A stretch of DNA of 64,000 bases from Terfezia claveryi (lineage: Eukaryota > Ascomycota > Pezizomycetes > Pezizales > Pezizaceae): positions 62,001 through 126,000 of the forward strand of contig WHUX01000045.1 of the NCBI GenBank assembly GCA_015179025.1. The letters are read 5' to 3'. A program made the translations under genes and the position numbers. Positions 34,821 through 46,012 of this stretch are shown piece by piece. The first letter of the stretch is position 1, and every line of letters starts with the position of its first letter. The notes below the pieces were generated by a model. It saw only the letters and a list, made by a program, of their open reading frames with translations, did not search any database and was not told where the DNA came from.

Positions 34821-36313
34821 CTAATCCTTCTCAATCCATAGTATAACACTCGCAAGATCTTGCAGTTCAGATATGGTCCCCCGCTTTGCCTTGTCCCACA
34901 AATGTCCCCACGTTGGATTCACCACAAGATTCTTATGCAACCTGTGCAGGGCAGCAAGACACCTACTACCCCCCTTGGCCACTTCCCTTTTGCTCGGGAG
35001 TCTCTGGTATTTTAGGGGAAATACCAACTCCAGGACCAGTAGTACTAATGCACAGTAGTCATCCTCAATTCGGGGGTTGTAGGTTACATCGGTAACATGG
35101 AGAGATTCCTTAATTGCTTCCTTCTCTACCCGTGGCGGAACACAAATGAGCCCCCTACTATACGTGGTGATTTTCGGTGGATCGCTGGCGGCAGGCGACT
35201 GGATAGTACGGTCGAAGTCAATAAGCACAGGTGTCGGCAATAATCGATGGAGCACCACATTTTCAACACGCACGTCCCGGTGGATGACACCTGCTGTATG
35301 ATGTAACCATTGGAGCGCCTCCAACAATCCCGAGATACATTCCCGGAAACTCTCCATGTTTTGGAATTCATCCAAGCTAAAGGTTGTTCCGACAGGAGTT
35401 AGCCCAAATTGGACGCGTTGTGTTTGGTCGATATCGTTAAACAGGTACACCTTTTTGCCGAGCTTACGAGCAGGATCCCACTCTAGTTTGCATATGCTAT
35501 TGTGGACGTTGGAGCTGATATCCATGCATTCTTTGAGGTGCCAAAGAATCTTCAGTTCTTGGGTATGACATTTTCCTACTTCCCTGCGAGAAACCTTCAC
35601 AACCATCTCGGAAACAGGTATTCCTGGGACCGCAAACTGCCCTATGTGCCATTTATCACTGCCGCCAATAAGCTCCTCTGCAACTCCTAAGGTCGGCGAA
35701 AACGGAAGTGGCTTGCAACGAGGCAGAAGTTGGCTTAAACCCTTCTCAATAAACGTGTAGTAGTTAAGTTCCTTCCTTGTTTTCAGGTTCGCCTATTAAG
35801 TCCTCCACTAGAACCCCTTCCTCGGCCACCATCAGCGCGTGTGTGTTCCACCAACTCCGGACAAAAAAGGGACTCCACCGGTTCACTATTCCAGGCTATG
35901 GCTCTTGTGACTGACCTGCCACGAATGTAATTGTCAACTGACTTTGAGGCAAGCAATACAGACTTCAGATGGGCAACCTCCTCCCGAAGCTCCATATTAA
36001 GCTCCTTATATGCCTGCACTAAGTCGGTATGCGACTCGGTCATGTCTCTGTGAGCTTTCTTTATAGCACTCAACGCATTTTCAGATAAGGCAAGCTTCGC
36101 TTCCCATAGCTCTTTCTCAGCCTTCAATGCAGTTTTAGACGAGTCAAGCTTCGCTTCCCATAGCTCTTTAGACGAGGTAAGCCTCACTTCCCATAGCTCT
36201 TTCTCAGCCTTCAATGCAGAATTAGACAAGGCAAGCTTCACTTCCCATAGCTCTTTCTCAGCCTTACTATCTGCATTCAAGCTTACAAGAACTGTATTGT
36301 GCTTATCTTCCAA
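34821..36313 (-). CDS. Coiled-coil plus protein kinase-like gene (possibly decayed)
   Basis: The 3' part (about 35790-34821) is a kinase domain: MVVKVSRREV with the ATP-site Lys, catalytic loop HRDVRVENVV (near 35275), LIDFDR in the DFG place, then a typical C-lobe. Its reading extends upstream past the first ATG (35606) to about 35790 (KELNYYTFIEKGLSQLLPR..). The 5' part (36313-35783) is a long coiled coil with repeats of KAEKELWEAKLALS, in another frame; an intron near 35770-35840 with acceptor AATAG is plausible but the donor is unclear. Upstream the coiled coil continues to about 36440 through one in-frame TAA, so the true start is uncertain and this may be a pseudogene. The kinase differs clearly from the FunK1 genes nearby. 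Confidence 0.6.
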
Positions 36314-36729
36314 CTTCCATATGATTTTTAGAGTCAGCTGGTGCTCAGCTAGGGAATCTAGTTTTTAACCAACCTTCTCACACAATTCTTCTACCTTACT
36401 TTCGCCGGTTTTTTGAGAGTGCTTCGAAACCAAGTACACTAAGATATTGCGATTTGGTATTAGTTAATTGTACCAAAGTTGTAACTGCAAGGAGAATATA
36501 CCTATACTCCACAAATCCCGTAATATGTGGCTCGTTAGAAGACAATTTGGTGCGGCTGCGGAACCAAGAAACTTGGTGGCTACTGAAACTGGCAGCATAT
36601 CATCGTCCTCATCTGGGGCCTCGATCACCTTTGGCACTGCCGTCTTGGCACACTTGCCTAATTAGGACAGTCTTGGCCAACCAGACTAAGGTAGCCTAGT
36701 TAGGTACTAGGGGTAATCACGTCAAAAGT

Positions 36730-37276
36730 TTTTTCAAGTTTGTTCATGCACAAGACTTTCAAGTGTCACACCTTGGCACTTGGCAACCACCCTCATTGGC
36801 CAAGTTCCATGGTGGCGTCAATAGAAGTTTGTATATTCGAACCATACGAAATGCATGCGTGAAACAATGCAACGAATGCAGTCTCAGGGTATTCTTAAAT
36901 ATAGGCATCAAGAACATCAATGTCATGCCTTCCAGCACTGGCATCATGGGAAAATATACCGGAGGGCAGCAATGATATCTTGCACCTCAAGAAGATCCTC
37001 GATATGCTCTTCTTCTACTTCTTCCTCTGTTTCTTCATCTTCTACATCTGACACCAATAAACACGAACATGCTGAAACCTTAACTGCAGCATCGATATCG
37101 TCTAGAGTCTGAGCTTTTTCTGATTTTCGGGGCATGGTTGCGATAGTTGACAATTGTGTATGGCATAGAAACCAAACCATGTTGCAACTTGATTTTAAAA
37201 TTGGGGCAATCACGTCTTGTAGACTAGTCTATCTTGGTTAGCTTTAAAAAATTTGCGCATGAACAAACTTGAAAAA
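36730..37276. mobile_element. ~547-bp element with 20-bp inverted ends
   Basis: TTTTTCAAGTTTGTTCATGC at 36730-36749 is matched exactly in reverse complement at 37257-37276, and the match extends about 4 bp inward with one mismatch. It contains a 63-residue minus-strand ORF. A short direct repeat AATCACGTC (36714-36722 and 37208-37216) is also present, so the exact ends are uncertain. Confidence 0.6.
36944..37135 (-). CDS. Small acidic ORF, possible N-terminal piece of a transposase
   Basis: 63 residues from an ATG at 37135: a basic start (MPRKSEKAQ), then VEDEETEEEVEEEHIEDLLEVQDIIAALRYIFP. Acidic starts ending in a Leu/Tyr-rich helix occur at the N-terminus of some fungal DDE_Tnp_4 (Harbinger-type) transposases; the catalytic part is absent, since downstream reading is broken. 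The assignment is inference. Confidence 0.3.
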   Translation of the reverse strand: MPRKSEKAQTLDDIDAAVKVSACSCLLVSDVEDEETEEEVEEEHIEDLLEVQDIIAALRYIFP

Positions 37277-37337
37277 TGATTTATTATTCCAGGGCAAAAT
37301 TTCAAACCTTTTCACAGAAGCACACCCCACAGCTGAG

Positions 37338-39689
37338 ATGGATCAACCAACATCACCAACTGCGCATTCCCCGCTTCCCCACCTCCCAGACCCTGAGATT
37401 CAGTCCGCTCCGACCATCCCCACCGCGCCCTTAAACTCTACCCCTTATAAGCGCAAAGCTGCTCTCACGGGTTTGCACCAACCAATCAATGGTAATGTTT
37501 CTTCTGGCAAGCGACGCCGCGCGAATGCTGTCTCGACTCTTATCCACCAAGAACTGGCTGGCGCGCAGTACACATGCCTTGATTTTGTCGAACGCTTCCT
37601 GTTTTCCGCATCACCGAATACCGCAACTACTGCATATGCCGAAGAAATACTCTCAGCAATTATTGCCACCTTCAGGCAATCAGGGTCCGATGCCGAATCT
37701 GAATCCGAAGCCGGAGCTGCTGCGCATGGCATACGGTGTCACAAATTGGACCAAAAGCATGTGTATGTCTGTTATCCACCAAATTACACAAACAAAGAGT
37801 TTCCGGAGTGGTTCTGCGGATTCGCAAATGCCATACAACAACATGCCTCCCCGTCGCTGACCGGTTCCTCCTTGGAGTGGCGTGTCGTCAAAGACAAGCC
37901 CCTACGAGGCACCCACAACAACGACGTCCGACCTGACTTTGTTCTCATTTGTGGAGAAGTACCTGTTAAATGGAGCTCTGTTCTTGTGGTTGGTGAGCAC
38001 GAGTCAAGAGGAAGCAATGCTAGTATATCTTTCACCCAACTAGCCTCCTATGCTGAGCAAGTTTTTATTGCCCAACCATTCCGTGTATTTGTCTTGGGTG
38101 TTTTAACCTCGAAAGTTGGTCAGAAACTCACATTTTGGAGGTTTGATCGTTCTGGAGCCTTTGGTTCTGTGCCCTTGGATTATTCCTCATCAGACTTCGA
38201 CCTCCTTACTGTTGTCAGCGCATTGGTTTCAATTTCACAAATGGATGCTCGGCACATGGGGTTTCATGTCGACAGTATCTCATGGGGCGATGAACATGCA
38301 TATCCGTTGGATCTCAAATCGGAAATCACCATCAAGACGTTTAAACCAAGGCTTGGAAATTCTTTTATCACCGTTGACCCATCGTCAGAAGTAGCGGTCT
38401 CATTGAAACAACTAGTTTTCCTCACCCCTGGTATTGTCACACGTGGGACCCGTATATGGACCGGTAGTTATACCCCAACCCCCGCCCCATAGCTCTAACT
38501 GCTTGGATTTATTTTCTAACCAAAAAAAATAGGCGCATTATCTAGTGGGGAAGCCATTGTAATCAAATACAGCTGGAGCAACACCAACCGTGCTCTTGAA
38601 GGGGATCTCTACCAGCTTGCCTCTGAAAAACGAGTAATCGGGCTGGCGACCATACTTAATTTCACCACTTATGAAAATGTCCTCACCCATCTCCACGCTG
38701 GGGGATCTCCTGCCGCAGATTCCAATTTCAGGCACCCCCACGCTTACCAGATCTACATGCAACGCCAAAATCGAGTCCTATCCCGCCTGGTGATTTCGCC
38801 CACTGGCAGGCCGCTTAGAGATGAAACATTATCTCCTCTCCAGGTTGCAGAAGGGTTGTTGGCTGGGCTGATTGGGCATGCATCCCTCTTTTTTCAGGGG
38901 GGCATTCTGCATCGAGATATTTCTCCCAATAATATTATCGTCATTGATGATAGTTTGCTACAGCTTACTTCAGTTTCTTCACCCGCAGCCGCTAGTGACC
39001 CATTCGCCTGGATTTGGCCCCGTGACACACCCCTTCGAGGGTGTCTGATCGATTTGGATTATGCAATTGAGGCATCGGCTCAGCCTTCTGGTGCTCTCGA
39101 CCGGACTGGTACATATCCTTTCATCGCGATCCAGGTTCTACGTGGCAGGGAACGGCATCGGTACAGACATGATTTGGAATCTTTCTTGTACGTCCTAATC
39201 TGGGTATGCTGCTACCCTGTCGTTGCGCGCCGACCAGACAATGTTGTTGCTGGCTCTGCAAATATGATTAGCTCCCGTTGGCCGGCGTCAGACCCTCTCA
39301 GACAATGGCGTGATGGGGATGAAAACTCAGTTACAGACCAAAAGATCGCCTGTGTAATCGACGACTCCATGTTGTTTGGCTTGCTCCTGGAGCGGTTCCG
39401 GCCCGGGTTTGAACGCTTTAAGAGGGTTGCCAGGGAAATGCGGATGACATTGTGGAGGCTACCAGGCCTTAGTAGCTGCAAATTATGTGAAGAGGGCGAA
39501 CCCTCTGGATGGATGGATAGACAGGATCAGCAGGGGAGTGAGGGCTGGGGTGATGAGTACCCGGAGCAGGAGGAGGGAAAAAGGGAGTGGCTATTGCCTG
39601 AGGAGGTACGGTTGGGTGTTTTGAACAAGGATGCGTTTCAAAAGGTGAAGAAGTCAATGCAATGGCTAGTTGCTACATTGAAGGGCTAA
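37338..39689 (+). CDS. FunK1-type fungal protein kinase, copy B (two exons)
   Basis: Exon 1 is 37338-38451 and exon 2 is 38533-39689, with an 81-nt intron at the same place as copy A; 756 residues. An in-frame upstream extension to 37269 exists, but the ATG at 37338 is the one shared with copy A. Kinase motifs are intact: IVIKY, HRDISPNN (near 38910), DLDYAI. Relative to copy A it has an acidic insertion (SDAESESEAG) in exon 1 and an insertion around VVARRPDNVVAGSANMISS in exon 2, plus scattered substitutions. The substitutions preserve reading frame, which suggests both copies have been under some constraint or the duplication is recent. Confidence 0.88.
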
Positions 39690-39951
39690 GCTGTATGTAG
39701 CAGCCATAGATGCGGCTCCATAATCATGTTGTAGGTTATAGGCAAGAGAGGGAGCCAAATAACTGTATGTATATAGACACTACTAATACCTACATTATAT
39801 ACATTCTGTTTTTGTGCATTTGCTGGGGTTTGGGTTGTAAAGGTAGGTAGTGTCTGAAGCCGTATCATACTGGTTATTTTGTCCTTCTGAGAGTAGGTCC
39901 ATGATTTTGAGTTTAATGGCACTCCTGACCGGATGTTTGTGCAAAGATATG
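39690..39951 (+). repeat. Downstream flank shared with FunK1 copy A
   Basis: Copy of 29018-29279; beyond 39951 the two loci differ completely. Confidence 0.85.
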
Positions 39952-40099
39952 TTGATCCTTAATCAGACCGCAGATTGGGAGTCTGATAGGATTGCGACTA
40001 ATGGGGAGTCCCGGTGCACTGCAAGCAGGGCTCTGACTTTTCGTTCTGCGCCTGCGACACTGGCTTCCGTTTAGAGAGGTTTTGGACCCCTGTACGCTA

Positions 40100-40700
40100 G
40101 ATACACTCAAACCTTGCTAAACTGGTATGCCTTTAACTGGAAAACTTGCTATTCCGGACGGGCTTTGGCGATTTTGGAACTACAGCGCAAAATTTTATTG
40201 GCTATGCCGGACAAATAGTAAACCGGACCGGACAAGGAATCTCAAGAATAAAAAAATATATACATGGAAAATTAATTAGCAGAACCGGACGGGGTATTTG
40301 AGGAAGAGGAAGTTGGAACCCAGAAGTCCTTAAGTGATGCTTGAACCTTATGCTTCTGCTGATAATATTTAATTCCTTCTTTTGAGTGACCAATAGTATC
40401 AACCAAGTCTTGAATGGAGAGTTGAGTCGAAGTGTGCGGAGAAGCAAGAGAAAAAGCAGTTAGATCTCATATTTGTCTGACAGAGAGAAAGCCCCCATAA
40501 CACCGATCCTATAATATTATGAGCGACTTCCTTACACTGTCAGAACGTTATAGATCTTACTTATTAACTATAGAATTATGTCTGTGCCTTTCCAATATGT
40601 TTCTTTTCTTTGATCTGCTCGTGTTGCGGTGTGATAAGGTTTTCTTGTTGCTCCGCCCGCAAAATTTGTTATACTGGACGATAGTCTAAACCGGACTAGC
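40100..40700. mobile_element. Relic of a pogo/Fot1-like DNA transposon
   Basis: The left end reads ACACTCAAACCTTGCTAAAC with later TTGCTATTCCGGAC, a style typical of pogo-group termini; the right part, in reverse complement, has TAGTCCGGTTTAGACTATCG and a similar CAAATTTTGCG segment. It holds a minus-strand transposase-tail-like ORF (40272-40466). Ends are not exact and no target duplication was found. Confidence 0.4.
40272..40466 (-). pseudogene. C-terminal tail of a pogo-like transposase
   Basis: 64 residues ending in a natural stop: LSIQDLVDTIGHSKEGIKYY, then QKHKVQASLKDFWVP and a Ser-rich end. Tails with a short helix and a terminal (S/T)LxxF/W box are common in pogo/Tigger transposases. 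No catalytic domain is present and an upstream TGA closes the frame. Confidence 0.4.
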
Positions 40701-40753
40701 CTCGAACCCAGGCTCTTGCACATGAGAGGCCGGGTCGCGGTGTCCCTTGGTCA
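40699..40753 (-). other. Possible tRNA-like pol III promoter (SINE head?)
   Basis: Minus strand: an A-box-like TGACCAAGGGA (40743-40753) and a B-box-like GGGTTCGAGGC (40699-40709) about 34 nt apart. No full tRNA cloverleaf could be drawn. Confidence 0.25.
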
Positions 40754-40910
40754 TGTGATTGGTTGGGATGCGCTACTAAATATTAGTACTAAACCTATAA
40801 TATATATGCTAAACCTATAATATGTGCACTAATGCAAGACTCTTATGCAGAAGGGGTACCAAATTCATTGCCACCTAGCTGTACTAGTATTATTATGAGC
40901 TGCATTTCAA

Positions 40911-40931
40911 TTTTTTTTTTTTTTTTTTTTT
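40911..40931 (+). repeat. Poly-T run (21 nt)
   Basis: Uninterrupted T tract followed by AATAATAAT; could be the poly-A tail of a minus-strand retroposon. Confidence 0.9.
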
Positions 40932-41055
40932 AATAATAATGGAGCAGGTACTGACACAAAACAACAGCACTTTGTTTAGCACATACCTTTGCTTTACTCC
41001 GCCCAGCTCCACAATGCCCAGAGCAAACCTTTCAGAGCCATGGAACCTTTCTCTG

Positions 41056-41862
41056 CATGTCTCCAGCATGAGTATTCAGATATCTAGAACATCAGTATTC
41101 ACATATTTCGAACATGCAAATTCAGACATCTCCAGCATGAGTATTCAGACATCTCGAACATGCATATTCAGACATCTCGGGCATGCGAATTCAGACATCT
41201 CCGGCATGAGTATTCAGACATCTCCGGCATGAGTATTCAGACATCTCCAGCATGAGTATTCAAACATCTCCGGCATGAGTATTCAGACATCTCCGGCATG
41301 AGTATTCAGACATCTCCGGCATGAGTATTCACACATCTCCGGCATGTGTATTCAGATATCTCGAATATGCGAATTCAGTCATGCCGGAGATGTCTGAATA
41401 CTCATGCCAAAGATGTCTGAATTTGCATGTTCGAGATGTCTGAATACACATGCCGGAGATGTCTGAATTCGCATGCCAAAGATGTCTGAATTCGCATGTT
41501 CGAGATGTGTGAATACTCTTGCCAGAGATGTCTGAATACGCATGTTCGAGATCTGTGAATGCTCATGCCGGAGATGTGTGAATACTCATGCCGGAGATGT
41601 CTGAATACTCATGCCGGAGATGTCTGAATTCGCATGTTCGAGATGTCTGAATACTCATGCTGGAGATGTCTGAATTCGCATGCCGTAGATCTCTGAATTC
41701 GTATGCCCGAGATGTCTGAATATGCATGTTCGAGATGTTTGAATACACATGCCGGAGATATCTGAATACACATGCTGGAGATGTCTGAATTTGCATGTTC
41801 GAGATTTCTGAATTCGCATGCCGGAGCAGCATGAGTATTTTCACATCTCCGGTATAAGTATT
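41056..41862. repeat. 23-bp minisatellite arranged head to head
   Basis: Unit CATGAGTATTCAGACATCTCCGG. Copies run in plus orientation from about 41056 to 41380 and in minus orientation from there to about 41862, forming a palindrome with the switch near 41375-41385. Because 23 is not a multiple of 3, all frames cycle through the unit and give long meaningless readings. Confidence 0.93.
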
Positions 41863-41869
41863 CATGCTC

Positions 41870-42982
41870 GGGCCAGAATCTGTACAATATAGCCCGCATG
41901 CTTACTTCTAGATTCTCAGAGCAAGCTGAACGAGCTCTATAACTACCAAATAAATGAGCCTATATTGCTGCGAGCAAGCTTATATTGCCCCAAGCATCCA
42001 ACTATCCACTGTATTATAGTCTCGGAGCAGCGATTTGCTCCCGGAGCAAGATTTTCTTTGGCTATTCTGATCAACCTGTGAACTAGGGAGCTAGCAAGCT
42101 ATTCTAGAGTTCAGGTGTACATTTATGATAGTTGGGGGGGGCAAGAGGGGAGGTCATAAGCGCCCATACATAGGATATCAACTATACACTGTTACAGTGT
42201 TGAAGCAGCAATTTGATCAGCAATTGGGCACAAGTGGATCTATTTCTAGAGGAATAGGGCAGTATGGGCTCGCTCGGGGCAGTATGGGCTTGCTCGGAGC
42301 AGTATAAGCTCCCTCGCAGCAGTATAGGCTTGTATTCAGTATAGGCTTGTATTACATATTCTGCTCCGAAGCCACTAGCCTATTGCATAGCGTCTTCGCA
42401 TTGTGCTCCGAACTCGGAGCTGATTTAGAGTCAATTTCGGAGGTGTTTACTACCAGACTCTTAGCTGGCGCAGCAGAAATAATTATTTCGTGACAGATAC
42501 CTAGAGTCCTAGCACGAGAACAATCTTTGAATACCCCTACTGTAGATGGTGATAATTATTTTGTATGCAATGTACAGTACATTAAACATTTCGTGAGACT
42601 GTGCATGCGACGTGAATTAGTGTGATATTGGTGGATAGGACAGTCGTTAGTGCCAGTGATTTCTGGGTCAACCCTACTGCCAATAACGTCAAATTAAACT
42701 AATGGATCGATATATTGGCCAATGTAGAACCTCGGCGCATGGGTCAAATCATTTGCTATGATGTATATTATGACCTAGATATGATTTCCAGTACATAGTA
42801 TCCCGGGGTATGAAAACAAACTAAAATTCATCCCGTGAAGGAATAGGAAAGTGCTTTCTGCAAGTTAGGACTTACAATATGAAAGATGTCCATCAAATCC
42901 ACCTTGAAACAAATATAGGAACCCATATCTCCCTCCCTCCTGCATTTCCCCGGCTACTTTTACTACTTGACCAAGCAACAAC
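41870..42982. other. Gap with a solitary TIR end
   Basis: No gene. Repeated short blocks such as GGAGCAGCAATTTG and GCAGTATAGGCT are scattered at 42020-42350. CTTTGAATACCCC followed by TA at 42525-42539 is identical to the right end of the 24578-25433 element, but no left end was found. Confidence 0.6.
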
Positions 42983-45150
42983 TTATGCATTTGGGACCTC
43001 GGGCTTGTCAAGACTCGCCAAGTATGCCTCATCCTCCGGATGCTTCTGTTGCCACAGTGTAAGGAACTGCTGCATCCTCTCTGACATGGATGTAAATTTC
43101 TTCTCCATACTTTTCTCCATGGCATGAAATTTATTCTCAATTGCCTGTAACTCATTCTTGTCCGCCTTGTGGCTCAATTCCTTCTTGTCTGCCTTCTTCT
43201 CCAACTCATTCCTGTCTGCCTTGTTGCTCAATTCCTTCTTGTCTGCCTTCTTCTCCAACACATTCTTGTCTGCCTTGTTGCTCAATTCATTCTTGTCGGC
43301 CTTCTTCTCCAACTCATTCTTGTCTGCCTTGTTGCTCAATTCATTCTTGTCGGCCTTCTTCTCCAACTCATTCTTGTCTGCCTTGTTGCTCAATTCATTT
43401 TTGTCGGCCTTCTTCTCCAACTCATTCTTGTCTGCCTTGTTGCTCAATTCCTTCTTGTCTGCCTTCTTTTCCAACTCATTCTTGTCTGCCTTGTTGCTCA
43501 ATTCATCCTTGTCGGCCTTCTTCTCCAACTCATTCTTGTCTGCCTTGTTGCTCAATTCCTTCTTGTCTGCCTTCTTCTCCAACTCAGTCTTGTCTGCCTT
43601 GTTGTTCAATTCATTCTTGTCGGCCTTCTTCTCCAACTCATTCTTGTCTGCCTTGTTGCTCAATTCATTTTTGTCGGCCTTCTTCTCCAACTCATTCTTG
43701 TCTGCCTTGTTGCTCAATTCATCCTTGTCGGCCTTCTTCTCCAACTCATTCTTGTCCGCCTTGTTGCTCAATTCATTTTTGTCCGCCTTATGATCTAAGT
43801 TTTTCTCAATTGCCTGCAGCTCATTCTTATCCATCTTTTTCTCATCGAGGGTTGATAAAACACTGTTTAGTCCCTTATCCAACTGCAGCACACCGATGCA
43901 AAGTCCTTTCTGCTGCGCCGACTTAAAAAATGCAGCCTGCTTCTCATTGAGTAACTGGATCCCCATTGTTTAGTTCTCGTGTGTAGCTTGCGCGCAGTAT
44001 GCATGTGTGTCCTGAATACCCTCACGTAATTGTTCAAAGATATATCTCCAAAGTCTCTAATTGCCTCCTGAGGCGATCGTGTATGGCAAGCGGGAGGTAG
44101 CAGGGCTTTGACTGCAGTGCAGAAGACATCAATATAAAGCTGGGTAGCACTGGCATCGGGCCATCCAATGGTTCGTGCGATATGCTTGGTGGACTCTTTG
44201 CGCATCCACATGATCAGGTCGACGGCGCAGCGGATGTTGATCTCATGTGCTGCAAAATTAAGATCATTGCGGTTAAGACTAAGTGTAGTAAGAAGGAACT
44301 TTGCATCTCCATGTGTTTGCAATTTTGCTATGGCACGCACATCGAATATATTCTGCGAACTAGATCGAAGGAAGGCAAGGTGTTCCGAGCGAGTGATGAT
44401 AAATTCGGTCATAACAGCTGAAACCGTGGATGGATATCCTTCTTCTTTTGCGGCCCTTTTGTCTTCTGGGAGAGCGTCATATCCAAGTGCGGTTTGGACC
44501 TGTGCCAGGGTAAGTAAGAAAGAATCTTCAGGGGTTTGTTTCTGCCAATACTGACTGGCACTTACAAGATCAAGCAAGGCCCGTACATGGATCCTTCTCA
44601 TCTGGTTATTACCTTCAGTATTACGATGAGCATAATCCTGAACGCACTGCCTGTCGCCAACTCCAATCACAATGCATTGCTCACTCTTTGGAGTTTCATG
44701 AACTAGGCGTGTGGCTATAGTGGACAAGTGCCTGGCGCGAGGCGGTGTAATCTTGGAAGGATCATCCACAGGAATTGGTATGGGATCCACCTCAGTTACC
44801 CATGTGGCGACAGTATGATCCGAGCTGCAGTCTGAGGTAGAGTCCAAATTCGTGTTACTGAAAGGCCTCAAGCTGCTGTAGATGGTCATGCCGCCTTGTG
44901 GTTCAATGGTGACTGTGGAAGTTGCCTGACGTGGGAGTCTGGGAGCACCAGTTTGGCTATGTGATGGCAGAGGTTGCGATGGGAGTCCGAATTGCTGCCG
45001 CTGAGAGGTGGAGGAACTGACATTCCATCCACGGACCGGCGTCTGGGGGAGTGAGAAATGATTGCTATTTGAGGCCGAAGCGGATATAGGCGTTGGGTAT
45101 GGTGCAGGTTTGTGTTGACGCCCCGAGTTAGGTGGCAGCTGCGTAGTCAT
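42983..45150 (-). CDS. Unknown protein with long nine-residue coiled repeat (two exons)
   Basis: Exon 1 is 45150-44020, exon 2 is 43954-42983. The 65-nt intron (44019-43955) starts GTATTC, has CTAAAC near its end and stops CCAG; both sides are phase 0, joining NNYVR to LLNEKQAAFF and giving 700 residues. The first ~120 residues are Pro/Ser/Gln-rich and look disordered. Residues ~140-375 look globular and helical (VGDRQCVQDYAHR; ALLDLVSASQYW; IRCAVDLIMWMRKES). Exon 2 carries about 24 copies of KADKNEL plus EK or SN (43790-43140), likely an extended charged rod, then MEKKFTSMSERMQQFLTLWQQ. I do not recognise the family. Without splicing the two parts are overlapping ORFs. The frame is fully open, unlike the surrounding transposons. 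Confidence 0.75.
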
Positions 45151-46012
45151 GTCTAGGGTCTGTCGCGATGTTGGGTGTATTTGGCTTAGTGACCGTACAA
45201 GGAGGTGGGTTATACCGGTATCGAGCTGGTGCTGTAGCTGGCTGGGGTTGGTGTAGTCTATTGTAGTTGGGGTTTATTATGGTTTGGGGTTGTGGTGTTT
45301 TGTGTGGACATGGCTACATGTTGTTAGCTTAGTATAAGAGGCTTGGCTGGCATACCCAAAGGACTTTCAACGGTATAAAGGTATTTCTCATCTTAGGGGA
45401 GAGAACATACACTATGGGACTGGATATTGAGAGCCATTAAATAAGCACATCGTTATTATTGCTCCTCTAAAACCCAAGGCGAGAGAAAGTATCCTTGCTC
45501 CTCTAGAACCCAAAGCGACAGAAAGTATATCCTTCTCCCTTAAAAAATGTGTCCCCTCCCAAATGATAAAAGCGCTGAACATCATTTTGACGTGTGCCAT
45601 ATCGAGCCAAAAAAGGTCATCCCAAGCACTACCATAACCCACCGACATAACGGAAACCCCAACTAACAAGCAAGAAAATCTCCATTCCCACCACAACGCT
45701 GTTCTGACCGATACAGCTTTCGTTCCGGTACAGCAATCGGCCGCCCCGTAGACTAATGGGCCGCTATAGCTGTATGGGCCCCCCGATCCAGCAATGGCAC
45801 TAATGACCGGCCCATCTAGCAGTGAGCCCAGCCTATGCAACGACCACAATAATTTCTAGCATAAATATTGCATACAGAACTATCTATGTAAGCAAGCGAA
45901 ACAACCTAGCGAAACAACCTAGCGAAAAAAACAAGTGAAACAACCAAGCGAATATGACATACAAATAAATAAATAAAATACTAAAACAGAGAAATAAATA
46001 CAAGAACATAAA
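45151..46012. other. Intergenic gap
   Basis: No supported gene. A minus-strand open reading (45849-45412) lacks an ATG start and has an internal ~45-bp repeat (LSVALGSRGA / LSLALGFRGA, 45440-45530). Near 45890-45955 there are four copies of AAGCGAAACAACCTA-like sequence. Confidence 0.5.

Noticed and set aside
40699..40760. A complete tRNA gene
   Set aside because: T-stem and acceptor pairing could not be formed; only promoter-box resemblance remains.
41056..41862. CRISPR-like array
   Set aside because: Repeats are directly adjacent with no unique spacers, and the genome is eukaryotic.
43141..43926. Long plus-strand frames rich in Cys/Ser/Pro/Leu
   Set aside because: They are the opposite strand of the KADKNEL-coding repeat of the 42983-45150 gene.
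45412..45849. A 145-residue minus-strand frame
   Set aside because: No ATG, no motifs, internal short repeat; treated as non-coding.
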